Shown here in pieces: positions 50,898 through 63,376 of a DNA stretch of 64,000 bases. Each line of letters begins with the position of its first letter. Position 1 is the stretch's first letter. The notes below the pieces were generated by a model. That model did no database searches and was not told the DNA's origin. It was given only the letters and a program-made list of their open reading frames with translations. The DNA lies in the NCBI GenBank assembly GCA_022113835.1, contig JAILWY010000027.1:9240501-9304500 (forward strand), read 5' to 3'. The stretch comes from Atopsyche davidsoni. Taxonomy: Eukaryota > Arthropoda > Insecta > Trichoptera > Hydrobiosidae. A program made the translations under genes and the position numbers.

Positions 50898-50972
50898 ACA
50901 TTGCATCCTCCTGCCCTACCTGTTATTGTTATAAATTTTTATCTTTGTTATTTAGTTCGTAGATATTTATTA

Positions 50973-51552
50973 GGCCTCTAGAGAAAATACAGGTATTTTT
51001 AATATTATATTTTTTGGCCGCCTAAGTCTTAATTGTTTACTGGAAATTTTTAAAAATAACTAATTGAAATGTATAGCACCTTTAAATAAAGCCACCTAAA
51101 CAGTTTGAAAGTGAAGAAGTGAGTATTCAATATAGAAATAAACATGATAGAAGATAAATATTACAAAAACATGTGAACATAATGCTAATATTTGTTAATC
51201 ACATAGTTTTTTTTATTCTTTTTGTTTCATCAAAATAATTTTTGTTGTTTAACTTATTTTATATTCAATAAAACTACATGTTCAGTTTAAAAACTCACTG
51301 CTATGTACTTATTTATTTGAAGGTATACCTCTCGCTAATTGGCCCGTATGAAGTTAGTATGTCACGTAATGCGACAACCATCTTGCGAGCGTACTACGTC
51401 AGGCAGCGAATGTCTGAGCACAGAGATCCATCAAGAACCACTGTTCGAATGTTGGACAGCCTCGTAAGGACAAAGACAATCTTGGTAGTTGTAATTCCCA
51501 AAATTTATTCGAAGTCGATATTGAAAAAGAAGAAGAGATTGATTTAATTTTA
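50973..51552 (+). pseudogene. MCM9 gene fragment 2
   Basis: Same extent and same internal deletion as fragment 1, and nearly base-identical to it. The preceding RT tail and junction (ATTTATTAGGCCTCTAGAG) are also the same. So fragments 1 and 2 share one origin and were copied together with the unit, rather than arising separately. Confidence 0.9.
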
Positions 51553-52056
51553 TGTAAAAGATAATGGCTTAATTTGGCAATGTCCCATTTATCTTGATGT
51601 TCATAGTATAAGTTTAAATTGAAAATAATTGTTGTAATAATCATCATCATCAGACTGTCATTTAAAATTATTATACATTCAAAAATTCAAAATTAAATTC
51701 CACATAACATTGTGTAATATTGCTATCTATAAGCATAAAAATTCCATTTGCTATTAGGGATGGCATTATAAATATATGAAATTCTAAAGTTTTTTCAATT
51801 TCTGAGTGCCATAATATATAAATGAGCCGGCAAATGTTATACCAATAAAATAGTCATTATAAAATGTATGTGCAAATTTTCATCAATTTTTTGATAATTA
51901 ATAATTGGTGGTTGGTTTCCATTCAAAATAGTGCCAAAATAAAAGGTTGGCGAAACCGGTCACAAATAAAATTAAAAGTGTTTTTTTTTCAAATATTAAA
52001 ATTAACTCAATATTATTATAACAAACCAATATAATTTATATTTATTTGTAATTTAT

Positions 52057-52205
<149 letters not shown>

Positions 52206-52220
52206 TATATTCATCATCAA

Positions 52221-54802
52221 TTAATTACCAATTTTCTTTTTATCTTTATTTATCACTACTTTTGACTTGATACTAAAGTTAAATATAAGATGCATAATTT
52301 TTACTGAGGGATTTCGCACTATGGTGATATTAACGCGCCAAGTGGAGCTCGGGAATGTCGGGGGGATGCCAGTTTTCTCAATAACCATGTTGTCGACTTT
52401 AAGAACTCCTGCTGGCTGAAAATTAAAAAGAAAGTTATTACTTTTCAATATGAATAAATAGAGTCTGGCCACAGATTTAAATACAGCATCGTGGAATCTT
52501 CCAAAAGGAGTTGGTACTCAAAAAAATCAATCTTGACAAAAAAGTCTTTTGTTACTCAACTATTTTTAATTTTCTTTTCATTTTAAAAAATGAAAATGTT
52601 GTTTTTCCAAAAGTACTGGATATTGATAAAACTAATTAAATATTTATAATGTTCCTAGATTTACTAACTTTCTATGTTGATATTTTCAGAAAATTTTCAA
52701 AAAAGTTTAACAATCTTTTTGAAAATTCCTCTAAAAATAGAGCTCTTAAAATATTTATATTAAAATAAAATATATAATGGGATTCACTCAAGGGTTTTCT
52801 GTCAAAAATATTGAATATTTGAATGTAACATTTGTTACCATAGAATATTTATTTTTATATGTGATAATGCTTTACCAATAGTAAAAAGTACTTATGAGAT
52901 AATCATTTCCATAATCTATTACCACAGGACATATAGACGGAAAGTTTCCGTAGGGCCGCAATAAGTCTGGGATTCCTGGTTTTAAAACAAATGCACACAT
53001 ATCCATTGCCCCTTGGAGCAAGATGCTTTCTCTAAAAATATTATTCCGAAGCTCAAAAGATTTGAGGTGTACCTGAAATATAAATTAATTATTATAATTA
53101 CAAGAATATATTATAATTTTTTAAAGTATGTTTATTTTTCATAAATCACATAAATAAAAAACTTATCCTTAGATCTGAAATTTATATTCCACCCTTGACT
53201 CCTCAAAAGTATTTGAAAGATATTTAAATAATCAATATTCAGATTCATACATTAAAATATGACAGTTTACAAAAGGTGCACACCTGGTTTATTTGTTACT
53301 TGTTTGTCTTTTTAAAATCTACGATAATATAAAAATTTACAAGAAACACAAATCGAAAACAATTACTCTTTAAGAAGTCCTATTATATTTAAATGGCAAA
53401 TATCAATCTAAGTCAGTGTAGAAACTAGCATGTCATCTTTTTAAATTAACTTTAAAAACTTCTTCTATTACATACATTAATAGTTTTAAATCCTTTGAAT
53501 AGCTTATTATAATAAACATATTACTTACTGACACATTCTTACCCCATGGATGGAGTAACGTTAAGTTAAAACTAACGGAATAAGGAGAACTTCTGTTATA
53601 TCTTTTTACTGTGAAATTGCTTTCTCCCATGTAATCCTTATTAACATAAGATAAAGAGCTTCTTTGAATTTCTAAAACAATCACTTTCTGAAAATAAAAA
53701 AACAAAAAAGGATTTTTAAAAGATAGTATTCGTGTTAAATCTACATCTTCAACTATGAAGTGCCTGTTAGTGAAAAAACTATTTTAATATTTTACACTTG
53801 TACTTTTAAACTGTAAATGTAAACTCATTGATATCACGCGAGTATAATTTGAAATGTTTTTTGACCTCGAAATGTAATCAATAAAATTATACAGAAAAAT
53901 TATTCAAAAGTTTCACTACAGCTTTTTTATTACATTGACTATTTTATTTTTAAATGGAATAATTGTGAGTGCTTGAAGCTACGATGTACACTCATATCAA
54001 CACGAAGAGGAGCTTGGTACACAAAATAGCGATTTTTTTAAATCCACGTATATCCCAAAAATAATGCCCTGTACCCAAACTTTTATAGAAAAGTGCATAT
54101 TAATATTATTTTTATACATATTTGCTGTGAAAACCCAATGATTTGGTTTTCGCAATACGAAAAAAAAATTATTTTAAATTTTATTTAAAAGTTTATTAAA
54201 TCTTTGATATCTTTAAATGTTATATGTTATTTTTATAAAATATTTTAAGTGCTAATATTCAAATATTTTGTTCAAATCATTATCCTTCATTTATATTAAT
54301 GTTTCCTTGTCTTTTTATCTTATGTTTTTAGTGATGAAGATGTAATGCTTTAAAACTGTAATTATATTTTAATTCACATAAAAATGCAAGGTCATCAAAC
54401 TCAAAAATAAAAGTTATAGCTTCACACAATATAGCTTAGGGTTTTAATCAGAGATTTAATAAAACCAAGGTATGAACTAGATATTTCTAGTGAAATTGTT
54501 TTAAACTAGAGTGTACTTTTTCATTTTTAACATTCATACATTTTTGACACTTACAAAAATACTTTTCATGTTCAAGTTTTAATAATGTAGCAATATTATT
54601 ATTATTTATATTTATCGATATTAATAATAATATTTTCTTTCTCATTAATACTCTTATTGAATATTGAATATTTTTACATTACATCTACTCTGCTAAAGAA
54701 ATACTAAAAAATACTGAAATAAAAAAATCTTACAGTAGCTATTGTACATCCCAACACAAAACATATTACTATGCCAACCGTACAGGCTACTCGAATCCCC
54801 AT
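52221..54802 (-). CDS. DUF1091 (DM8) small secreted protein, copy D
   Basis: Exons on the minus strand: 54802-54734, 53687-53529, 53072-52923 and 52415-52221 (69, 159, 150 and 195 nt), 190 residues, open and phase 0. Exon 1 is identical in protein to copy C. Exon 3 has [18 protein letters not shown] and [10 protein letters not shown]. Exon 4 is the most changed of the young copies: [18 protein letters not shown], then [16 protein letters not shown]. Changes concentrate in exon 4 while exon 2 is nearly unchanged. Confidence 0.82.
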
Positions 54803-55301
54803 CTTGAATGCCAGTGTTTGAATATGTTGACTGAAAAGTTGAACAAATAATATATATTTATATAGAAGAATTTTAATTTACAATAATTTATTTTCCTCGT
54901 AACGAAATTTCAGATTATTCTATTGATAGTCAACTAATATTTTTTCAGTCATTAAATAGTACTTATATTATTAAATGGTGATTTAATTTATGAGCAGCGA
55001 AATAGGAAGGGCAACTATCTTAAAATAAAAGTATTTTCTAAAATATAAACAGGATTCTTGGTTGTGAAACTGAACACGCTTATAAAAAGTGTACTTTTTT
55101 AAAGATATAGCAATAATGATAAAACATTTAAATAATGGTTGTTAAGTTCGATAATAATCTAAATCATTTTAATCATCTAATTCCGAAAATATTTATTACT
55201 TTTATTGTTGTACTACCCGACGTGTGCTACTACGCTAAATAAATAAACAAATTTTTTTTATTTCTTCTAAAACTAGGAAATTTTGTTTTTTATTAACTTT
55301 T

Positions 55302-55718
55302 TTATCTTAATTTTAGCAGATAAACAATATATTGAGTTTTTTCGGTAGGTGTGTATATGTCTTGGGCTTTCAGTATACGAAGCAGGAAGTATGCACATTT
55401 GACCAATGTTGGCAGCGTTTCCATCATCTTTGACACGCAATTTTTTTTAGGTTCAAACGGATGAATGTACAGAAGCCGCTTGCTTTCAATTTTTGCGTAC
55501 ATGTCAACAATGAACTGATGAAACACTTCACGGCATTTAAAAATGTGATTGGATTGTTGGGCTCTTATCATAATGCGATATGCATAATAATCCATTGATG
55601 AAACTTGTAATACGAATATTTTTTTTCCCATATATAAACAGACAAACCCATTATGATAAAACTCTTTGTTGTGAATGACAGATAATGATTTTGTTTTGAA
55701 ACTCCGTACTATGCGCAA
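55302..55718 (-). pseudogene. Helitron Rep (Helitron_like_N) fragment, unit 3
   Basis: The longest open copy, 138 codons on the minus strand. It reads FKTKSLSVIHNKEFYHNGF, FVLQVSSMDYYAYRIMIRA, NHIFKCREVFHQFIVDMYAK, then IESKRLLYIHPFEPKK, matching the pattern of the Helitron_like_N region (aromatic-rich Y..YR...R, then LF.Q..VD.Y.KIE..RL.YI). The catalytic HUH region and helicase do not follow, so it is a fragment of an autonomous Helitron. Confidence 0.7.
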
Positions 55719-56703
55719 TCTTCACAATGTTCTTTTTTCAAATTTTTTGTGAGGAACGATCTCGACTTTACAAATGTTGAAAAATTTTGTATTTAAAATA
55801 TCGAAAATCGACTTAATTAATAGACCGAATGTATTTAATGCATTGTTTTAATAGTCTCAAAGATTCTTCGTACTATTGCCTTTCAAATGAAACCGGTTCG
55901 GGGCACATCGGTTGAATGGTTTCAAAGCCATGAAATGACGGACACACAAACATCTTTTGTGTTTTATATGTATAGATAGATTGTTAAGACTAGTACTTGT
56001 CTGTACATATTTTAATAGGCATTTGATTGATATATTTTATATTGTATTAATATTATCTTTAAATTTTCAACAAATTTTTAGAAAATTTAATTGTTAACTA
56101 TTATGAAAAATAGGGACAACACACCAGTTTTTGAATCTCATGATGGGTCTAACTATATATTATTAAATATTAAATTATGCACCTGTATAATCAACTCAAA
56201 TATTTCTTTAGATTTCATTCTCAAATGCTAGTGAAATATTTTTATTGTTCAAAATGTCAAATGTTAGTTTCAAGTTCGGCCTCTAGTAAAAAAATACTGT
56301 TTGCCTGTAGTTTAATTATGTATCATAAAATATAATTTGCTTAGAAATAAGTAAATGAATAGCATTATTAAAAGCTCATATATATCTCATTAGAATTTTG
56401 AAATATCCTCTTAATGGTTTTCAAAGCATTACACTGACATGAAAAAACAACAAATACTTTGTAAGATTATTTTGGGAGATTAGACTGGGTACATTATAAA
56501 TCAATGAATTTACTGAAACATTTAATAAGCATACCATATTTTTTGTATGAACTGCGATACTTATTAAAGGTTGATATTTTACGAAGATCTGAAATAAGAT
56601 GGGAATCTATTTTGTGGAGAGTGAATTTGAAAGAGAGAGAAAATCTTTTGTATGTACCAATGATTATAATGAAGATATTGCTTGTATCAAGTAAAATGTA
56701 TAA

Positions 56704-56821
56704 AAAATACTTTTGTGATTTTTCCACATGCTTAATTTTTATTTCATAATGCCAACATAAAGGGTTATCGAAACCGATCACCAATACAATAAAGCATCTG
56801 GAAAAATCACAAAAGTATTTT
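56704..56821. mobile_element. 118-bp foldback element, unit 3
   Basis: Same element and same insertion position as 42695-42812, with 23-bp inverted arms and a GGTTATCGAAACCGATCACC core. Confidence 0.7.
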
Positions 56822-57221
56822 ATTTAAAATATTATAATTGAATGATATGAAACCACATAGATTATATTTTATTGTCATGTTATGTACCAACCCGCCTTTT
56901 CATAATTCTGTTCACACGAGTAAGTTTTACGACTGTTGTTGTCACAGACTGACTTTTATGATTGTATTGTATAAGAGACCACCCGTGTAATTATATGTTG
57001 CCGCCAGAAGGTTTTTACGATTGTATTCTAAGATGCAAAATCAATATCTACACATTGTCAGTTAAAGCACGTTTTACACTGCAGTTTATGACTGCGTTCT
57101 CAGGCCTTCACGAAATATGTAATCCCTGTGAGTTTTATGATTTTACCTTGTCAGAACTTTCTACCAAATGTAATGGTTTATTTTCCCTTAATAAAAACGA
57201 GGCCAAGGTACCCCAACATTA

Positions 57222-58297
57222 TCATGCACATGCACAAGAAGACCGGCATGGTCTTCATGGACATAGAGAAAGCCTTCGACACGGTCTGGCACGACGGTCT
57301 GCTGCGCAAGTTGTTCGTGTCAGGAGTCCCTCTCTACATTATCGATATTCTCGCATCTTTCCTGAGTGACAGACAATTTGCCGTCTCACTCCCGGGAGCC
57401 TCCTCCAGCCGGAGACCGTTCCCGGCGGGGGTCCCCCAGGGCTCAGTCTTAGCCCCACTCCTATTTTCCCACTTCATCAGCGACCTGCCCACGCCCAAGG
57501 GATGCGATCTTCTAGCACTGTACGCAGATGACACTGCCTGCTACTCCACCTCAAATCGCACTGACACCTTTGTAAAAAGACTCCAGAATGGACTCGACTC
57601 AATCAGTGCCTTCTACAAAAAATGGAGAATCAAAGTCAATCAGGGGAAGACTGAGGCAATCATCTTCACCTGGAAACACCCTGGCAACGATCGCACCGAC
57701 CCCCTACAAGCTGACGGCAAGCCGATCCAATGGAGCAAAAAGGTGAAATACCTCGGAGTCCATCTGGATCGGAGCCTCGCATGGCATCCCAACATAGCAG
57801 CCGCCCGAATAAAAAGCCACACAGGCAAAAACAGCCTCTACCCACTGCTGTGCGCTAAAAGCCCCCTCCCCCTCGAGTCCAAGCTCAGGCTCTACACCTC
57901 CATCATCAGGCCGTACATGATGTACGCCGAATCTGTCTGGTCAAACGCCAGCCAACACCTCATCGCGAGTATCTAGGCCGCCCAAAACTCCTGCCTACGC
58001 CTCATCTTAGGTGCCTACTACCGTACATCGACCACCACCCTCTGTGCTCAGACCAAAATCCCACCGATCGCAACTCAGACGCTTCACGTCACCGAAAGAC
58101 TATACCAGTTGATAAGGAAATCAAAAAACCCCCTCAAAGGGATCGGAGACGATACCCCAGACCCACTGCCTTTCCACTATAGGCACAAATTCCCCCACCA
58201 CATCCTACTCGGTGAAAATATAACAGTCTCCGACGGCTCCCGGGGCACCCTATACAAGATGGAGCGCCAAGTTCCCAAAAAACATACCCAGGAGTGA
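57222..58297 (+). pseudogene. Jockey-type reverse transcriptase fragment, unit 3 (best preserved)
   Basis: A single frame runs from KTGMVFMDIEKAFDTVWHDG through LSDRQFAVSLPGASSSRR, AGVPQGSVLAPLLFSHFIS, LYADDTACYS (YADD at 57521-57532), KWRIKVNQGKTEAIIFTW, YLGVHLDRSLAWHPNI and RPYMMYAESVW to VPKKHTQE. It is interrupted only by a TAG at 57974-57976, where units 1 and 2 have CAG. It is 5' truncated, lacking the endonuclease. The order of RT motifs, the length after YADD and the lack of RNase H fit the Jockey clade. Confidence 0.88.
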
Positions 58298-58377
58298 ACT
58301 TTGTATCCTCCTGCCCTACCTATTATTATTATTGTTATAAATTTTTATCTTTGTTATTTAGTTTGTAGATATTTATT

Positions 58378-59073
58378 ACACATAAACACATGCGAATAAA
58401 GGGTTTTTCCCACTCATTTTCCCTGTCTAACACAATATCTCAACCACAGTAAATCATGTACGCTACCTAAGTCACACATTGAGAGCCCTGAAACCTGCGC
58501 GCAGGACGGGGATAGCCAAACACTCCACCAAAACATTAGTTATAAGATCTATTGTAATAAACTTGATGAAAAATAAAATAATTTTGAAATTTAAATTTAA
58601 TTTTTTTTCCGATGAATGGCAGTGTGAGCTCAGGGACGGGCGTGGAACCCACGCGCGCCCACAGAATATTCGGCCGCGAGTCTGCGTTATTTTGGCTGCG
58701 TATTTGCCGTGTAGTATCGCTCCGGTGGAGTAAGATAGAGGTCTTTTAAACCTCAGTGAACATACAGCCGCGAGTTGTACGTATATTGTGACATATGATC
58801 ACATGTGAAAGTTTTAAATTACCGACCCCTGTGTCGGTTCAAAAGTGAAGTCAAAGTGTTAAGTGTAACATCTTTGGAAGCATATATTATAACGAAATTT
58901 GTAATAAAGTCGAAATAAAAGTTTACACATACAAAGTGTTTGAATTACCTATAATACAGTCCACTAAGTATTCACGAACTTTGGGGAATTCGTGAAATCA
59001 AGAATCAAGAAGAATCTGAACCTCTACTAGTGTCTCAAAAGCGAGAACTAAACCTGGTAGCCAGTGCCTAACA
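58378..59073. mobile_element. Unit-3-specific block, possibly LTR-derived
   Basis: GC-richer sequence without an ORF, holding AATAAAG signals (about 58905-58920) and GGTGGAACC-like and CGCGCG words. It ends in CCTGGTAGCCAGTGCCTAAC, immediately before MCM9-derived sequence. The layout of a polyadenylation signal followed by a short R/U5-like region resembles a solo LTR, but no TG...CA ends or target duplication were confirmed. Units 1 and 2 lack it. Confidence 0.3.
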
Positions 59074-59775
59074 AATGGGATAAACTGGTCTCCGATTACA
59101 TTCTTTTCGGCAAAATGTCTAACACTCCCAATCCTAAGAACTGGCCTCTAGAGAAAATACAGGTATTTTTAATATTATATTTTTAGGCCGCCTAAGTCTT
59201 AATTGTTTACTGGAAATTTTCAAAAATAACTAATCATTGAAATGTATAGCGTTAAAATGTACACGCTCTTAGTGTTTAAATGTACACGCCACTATTTTTT
59301 TTTTTTAAATAAAGCCACCTAAACAGTTTGAAAGTGAAGAAGTGAGTATTCAATATAGAAATAAACATGATAGAAGATAAATATTACAAAAACATGTGAA
59401 CATAATGCTAATATTTGTTAATCACATAGTTTTTTTTATTCTTTTTGTTTCATCAAAATAATTTTTGTTGTTTAACTTATTTTATATTCAATAAAACTAC
59501 ATGTTCAGTTTAAAAACTCATTGCTATGTACTTATTTATTTTAAGGTATACCTCTCGCTAATTGGCCCGTATGAAGTTAGTATGTCACGTAATGCGACAA
59601 CCATCTTGCGAGCGTACTACGTCAGGCAGCGAATGTCTGAGCACAGAGATCCATCAAGAACCACTGTTCGAATGTTGGACAGCCTCGTAAGGACAAAGAC
59701 AATCTTGGTAGTTGTAATTCCCAAAATTTATTCGAAGACGATATTGAAAAAGAAGAAGAGATTGATTTAATTTTA
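59074..59775 (+). pseudogene. MCM9 gene fragment 3 (longest)
   Basis: Starts about 70 bases further upstream in MCM9 exon 9 (source about 31308, GGGATAAACTGGTCTCCGAT) than fragments 1 and 2, then has the same intron 9, exon 10 and 31871-to-32418 deletion junction. It also has a private insertion around 59250-59300 containing AAATGTACACGC twice. The longer 5' extent and flanking LTR-like block suggest it is closest to the original rearrangement, with fragments 1 and 2 derived by a deletion. Confidence 0.88.
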
Positions 59776-60535
59776 TGTAAAAGATAATGGCTTAATTTGG
59801 CAATGTCCCATTTATCTTGATGTTCATAGTATATTTAATAGAAGTTTAAATTGAAAATAATTGTTGTAATAATCATCATCATCAGACTGTCATTTAAAAT
59901 TATTATACTTTCAAAAATTCAAAATTAAATTCCACATAACATTGTGTAATATTGCTATCTATAAGCATAAAAATTCCATTTGCTATTAGGGATGGCATTA
60001 TAAATATATGAAATTCTAAAGTTTTTTCAATTTCTGAGTGCCATAATATATAAATGAGCCGGGAAATGTTATACCAATAAAATAGTCATTATAAAATGTA
60101 TGTGCAAATTTTCATCAATTTTTTATTAATTAATAACTGCGCTGTCTTTATTTAGAGAGCAATGCTGTTTCATGTTTAGAAAGGGTATGCACAAAATACG
60201 GCTAGAATTGCAACCATTTGCTTCAATAATTTCACTAATGAATCTGCATAATTTTTTATCATATTAATCCAATCTTTTACCCAAAATTAAATAATTTAAT
60301 ATTTTTGACAGAGAGTAACTTGGTGGAATTCCATTTTAATATAAAATATTTTTGTAATTTTTCCACATGTTTTAATTTTATTGGTGATAGGTTTCCATTC
60401 AAAATAGTGCCAAAATAAAAGGTTGGCGAAACCGGTCACAAATAAAATTAAAAGTGTTTTTTTTTCAAATATTAAAATTAACTCAATATTATTATAACAA
60501 ACCAATATAATTTATGTTTATTTTAAAATGTAATT

Positions 60536-60539
<4 letters not shown>

Positions 60540-60601
<62 letters not shown>

Positions 60602-60622
60602 TATATATATACATATGTATAT
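60540..60622. repeat. (AT)n microsatellite downstream of DUF1091 copy E
   Basis: About 80 bases of AT dinucleotides with GTACATA interruptions, 3' of the copy E stop codon. Confidence 0.95.
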
Positions 60623-60632
60623 TCATCATCAA

Positions 60633-63376
60633 TCAATTACCAATTTTCTTTTTACCTTTATTTACCACTACTTTTGACTTGATACTAAAGTTAAATATAA
60701 TATGCATAAGTTTTACTGAGGGATTTCGCACTATGGTGATATTAATGCGCCAAGTGGAGCTCGGGAATGTCGGGGGGAGTGCAGTTTTCTCAATAATCAT
60801 GTTGTCGACTCTAAAAACCCCTGCTGGCTGAAAATTAAAAAAAAAGTTATTACTTTTCAATATGAATAAATAGAGACTGGCCACAGATTTAAATACAGCA
60901 TCGTGGAATCTTCCAAAAGGAGTTGGTACTCAAAAAAATCAATCTTGACAAAAAAGTATTTTGATACTCAATTATTTTTAATTTCCTTTTCATTTTAAAA
61001 AATAAAAATGTTGTTTTTCCAAAAGTACTGGATATTAATAAAACTAATTAAATACACCTATACCCCCGTTTACGGCCTAGATACGTTCTACGAAACTTGG
61101 CCGCTAACCGAAAAGCCGTATAACGAATCAATTATTCTAATACAAATTCAATGGGATCGGTTCCAAATTTGTTAAATATGTAACACTTTTTACACATTCT
61201 GGCCATATTTTTTTCCAAACATTGTTCATTGTTATTAATTTTAATTCCTTCCGTGATTCACTGATGCTGTCAACAGCATCCTTGGTGTTATAGTTTTTCC
61301 AAAATGTTTTAATTGAAGCTTTACCATCGGTTTCCCTTATCAGTTGTCGGAAATTTCGGCGTAGGTAATATGCCTTAAAAGTGGCTATTGCACCCTGATC
61401 CATCGGTTGGATCAGAGCTGTTGTATTTTTCGGAAGGTACTCAATCATGACATCTTCAGATAGCTCGGATAAATTTGTAAGATGCCCTGGTGCATTATCC
61501 AAAATTAGCAAAGCCTTGTTGGTTAAGTTATTGTCTCGCAAATATTTTTCTTACTTAATACTTCTGTACAAAAGTGATTTTTGAACCAATCCTCAAAAGT
61601 AGCTTTAGTCATCCAAGCTTTCTTGTTGGATTTCATATGACGGGTAATTGATTTTTATTTAGTCCTTTAAGAGGCCTTGGATTTTCGGACAAATATATTA
61701 TAAGTGATTTTAGCTTAACTTCACCCGCGGCATTTGAACCAAGTAGCAAAGTTAATCGTTCTTTAGACACCTTATAACCAGGCGCAGATTTTTCGGTTTT
61801 TGAAATGTACGTGCCATCAGGCATTCGCTTCCAATAAAGCCCTGTTTCGTCTACGTTAAACACTTGTTCAGGTTCAATTTTTCAAACCATCCTCGGCTTG
61901 CTTGGAATGTGACATCTTCAGCAGATTCATCGGGATCTCCATTCTTAAAATTTTCGAAAATACTTAAAGCTTTTTCCTGGATAATCATTTGACTCATTGG
62001 CATTCTCCGTTTTTTGATGTCCCTAATTATTTCCTATTTTTCCAGTTAATGTGTAACAATCAGTAATAAATATGTACACAAAACACTCACAGACAAGTCT
62101 AAACCGGCCGCTCTATGAGCACACACTGAAGAACGCTCGTAAACAAAATAACATCAAAAAAAAGTTTTTTAGCCGTTATAGCAAAACATTTTAGGCCGTA
62201 TATCGAAAACGTGCCATCATTGAAAAGGGCCGTTATAGCGAAAGGCCGTATAACGACCGGCCGTATAGCGAGGTATAGGTGTATTTATAAAGTTCCTAGA
62301 TTTACTAACTTTCTATGTTGATATTTTCAGAAAATTTTCAAAAAAGTTTAACAATCTTTTTGAAAATTCCTCTAAAAATAGAGCTCTTAAAATATTTATA
62401 TTAAAATAAAATATATAATGGGATTCACTCAAGGGTTTTCTGTCAAAAATATTGAATATTTGAATGTAACATTTGTTACCATAGAATATTTATTTTTATA
62501 TGTGATAATGCTTTACCAATAGTGAAAAGTACTTATGAGAGAATCATTGCCATAATCTATTACCACAGGACATGTAGACGGAAAGTTTCCGTAGGGCCGC
62601 AAGAAATCTGGGATTCCTGGTTTTAAAACAAATGCACACATATCCAATGCCCCTTGGAGCAAGATGCTTTCTCTAAAAATATTATTCCGTAGCTCAAAAG
62701 ATTTGAAGTGTATCTGAAATATAAATTAAATATTATAATTACAAGAATATATTATATTTTTTAAAGTATGTTTATGTTTCATAAATCACATAAATAAATA
62801 ACTTATCCTTAGATCTGAAATTTATATTCCACCCTTGACTCCTCAAAAGTATTTAAAAGATATTTAAATAATCAATATTCAGATTCATATATTAAAATAT
62901 GACAGTTTACAAAAGGTGCACACCTGGTTTATTTGTTACTTGTTTGTCTTTTTAAAATATACGTTAATATAAAAATTTACAGGAAACACAAATTGAAAAC
63001 AATTACTCTTTGAGAAGTCCTATTATATTTAAATGGCAAATATCAATTCATTCATTCATTCATATTCATATTCAGATTCATACATTAAAATATGACAGTT
63101 TACAAAAGGTTTACTAGCATGTCATCTTTTTAAATTAACTTTAAAAACTTCTTCTATTACATACATTAATAGTTTTAAATCCTTTGAATAGCTTATTATA
63201 ATAAACATATTACTTACTGACACATTCTTACCCCATGGATGGAGTAACGTTAAGTTAAAACTAAGGGAATAAGGAGAACTTCTGTTATATCTTTTTACTG
63301 TGAAATTGCTTTCTCCCATGTAATTCTTATTGACATAAGATAAAGAGCTTCTTTCAATTTCTAAAACAATCACTTT
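60633..63376 (-). CDS. DUF1091 (DM8) small secreted protein, copy E, 5' exon outside window
   Basis: Exons 2-4 on the minus strand are 63376-63218, 62713-62564 and 60827-60633, with the same sizes (159, 150, 195) and phase as the other copies, all open. The signal-peptide exon would be expected near 64.4 kb by comparison with copies B and D, beyond the window. Exon 3 begins IHFKSFE instead of VH(F/L)KSFE because the first base after the acceptor is changed; the CAG acceptor is kept. Intron 3 is enlarged by a Tigger-like insertion. The gene could still be functional if that intron splices. Confidence 0.78.
61055..62281 (-). mobile_element. Tigger/pogo-like DNA transposon inserted in DUF1091 copy E intron
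   Basis: Inserted with a TA target duplication (61053-61054 and 62282-62283). Terminal inverted repeats are CACCTATACCCCCGTTTACG at the left and, inverted, CACCTATACCTCGCTATACG at the right. The minus strand encodes broken transposase parts: EDVTFQASRGWFEKL (about 61885-61930), FNVDETGLYWKRMPDGTY (first catalytic Asp), ALLILDNAPGHLTN (second Asp) and TALIQPMDQGAIATFKAY (third Asp). These are separated by frameshifts and stops, and the N-terminal DNA-binding region is missing. The DDD core and TA target place it in the pogo/Tigger group. Confidence 0.88.

Larger units (their letters stand above)
44999..50972. repeat. Tandem segmental duplication, unit 2 (DUF1091 copy C to Jockey RT)
   Basis: Same order of parts as unit 1. 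Differences: a replaced block at about 47775-47985 in the intron between exons 2 and 1, a long (AT)n at 49261-49295, loss of the region holding the 118-bp foldback (junction near 49790) and a large deletion in the RT 5' part (near 50033). Confidence 0.9.
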
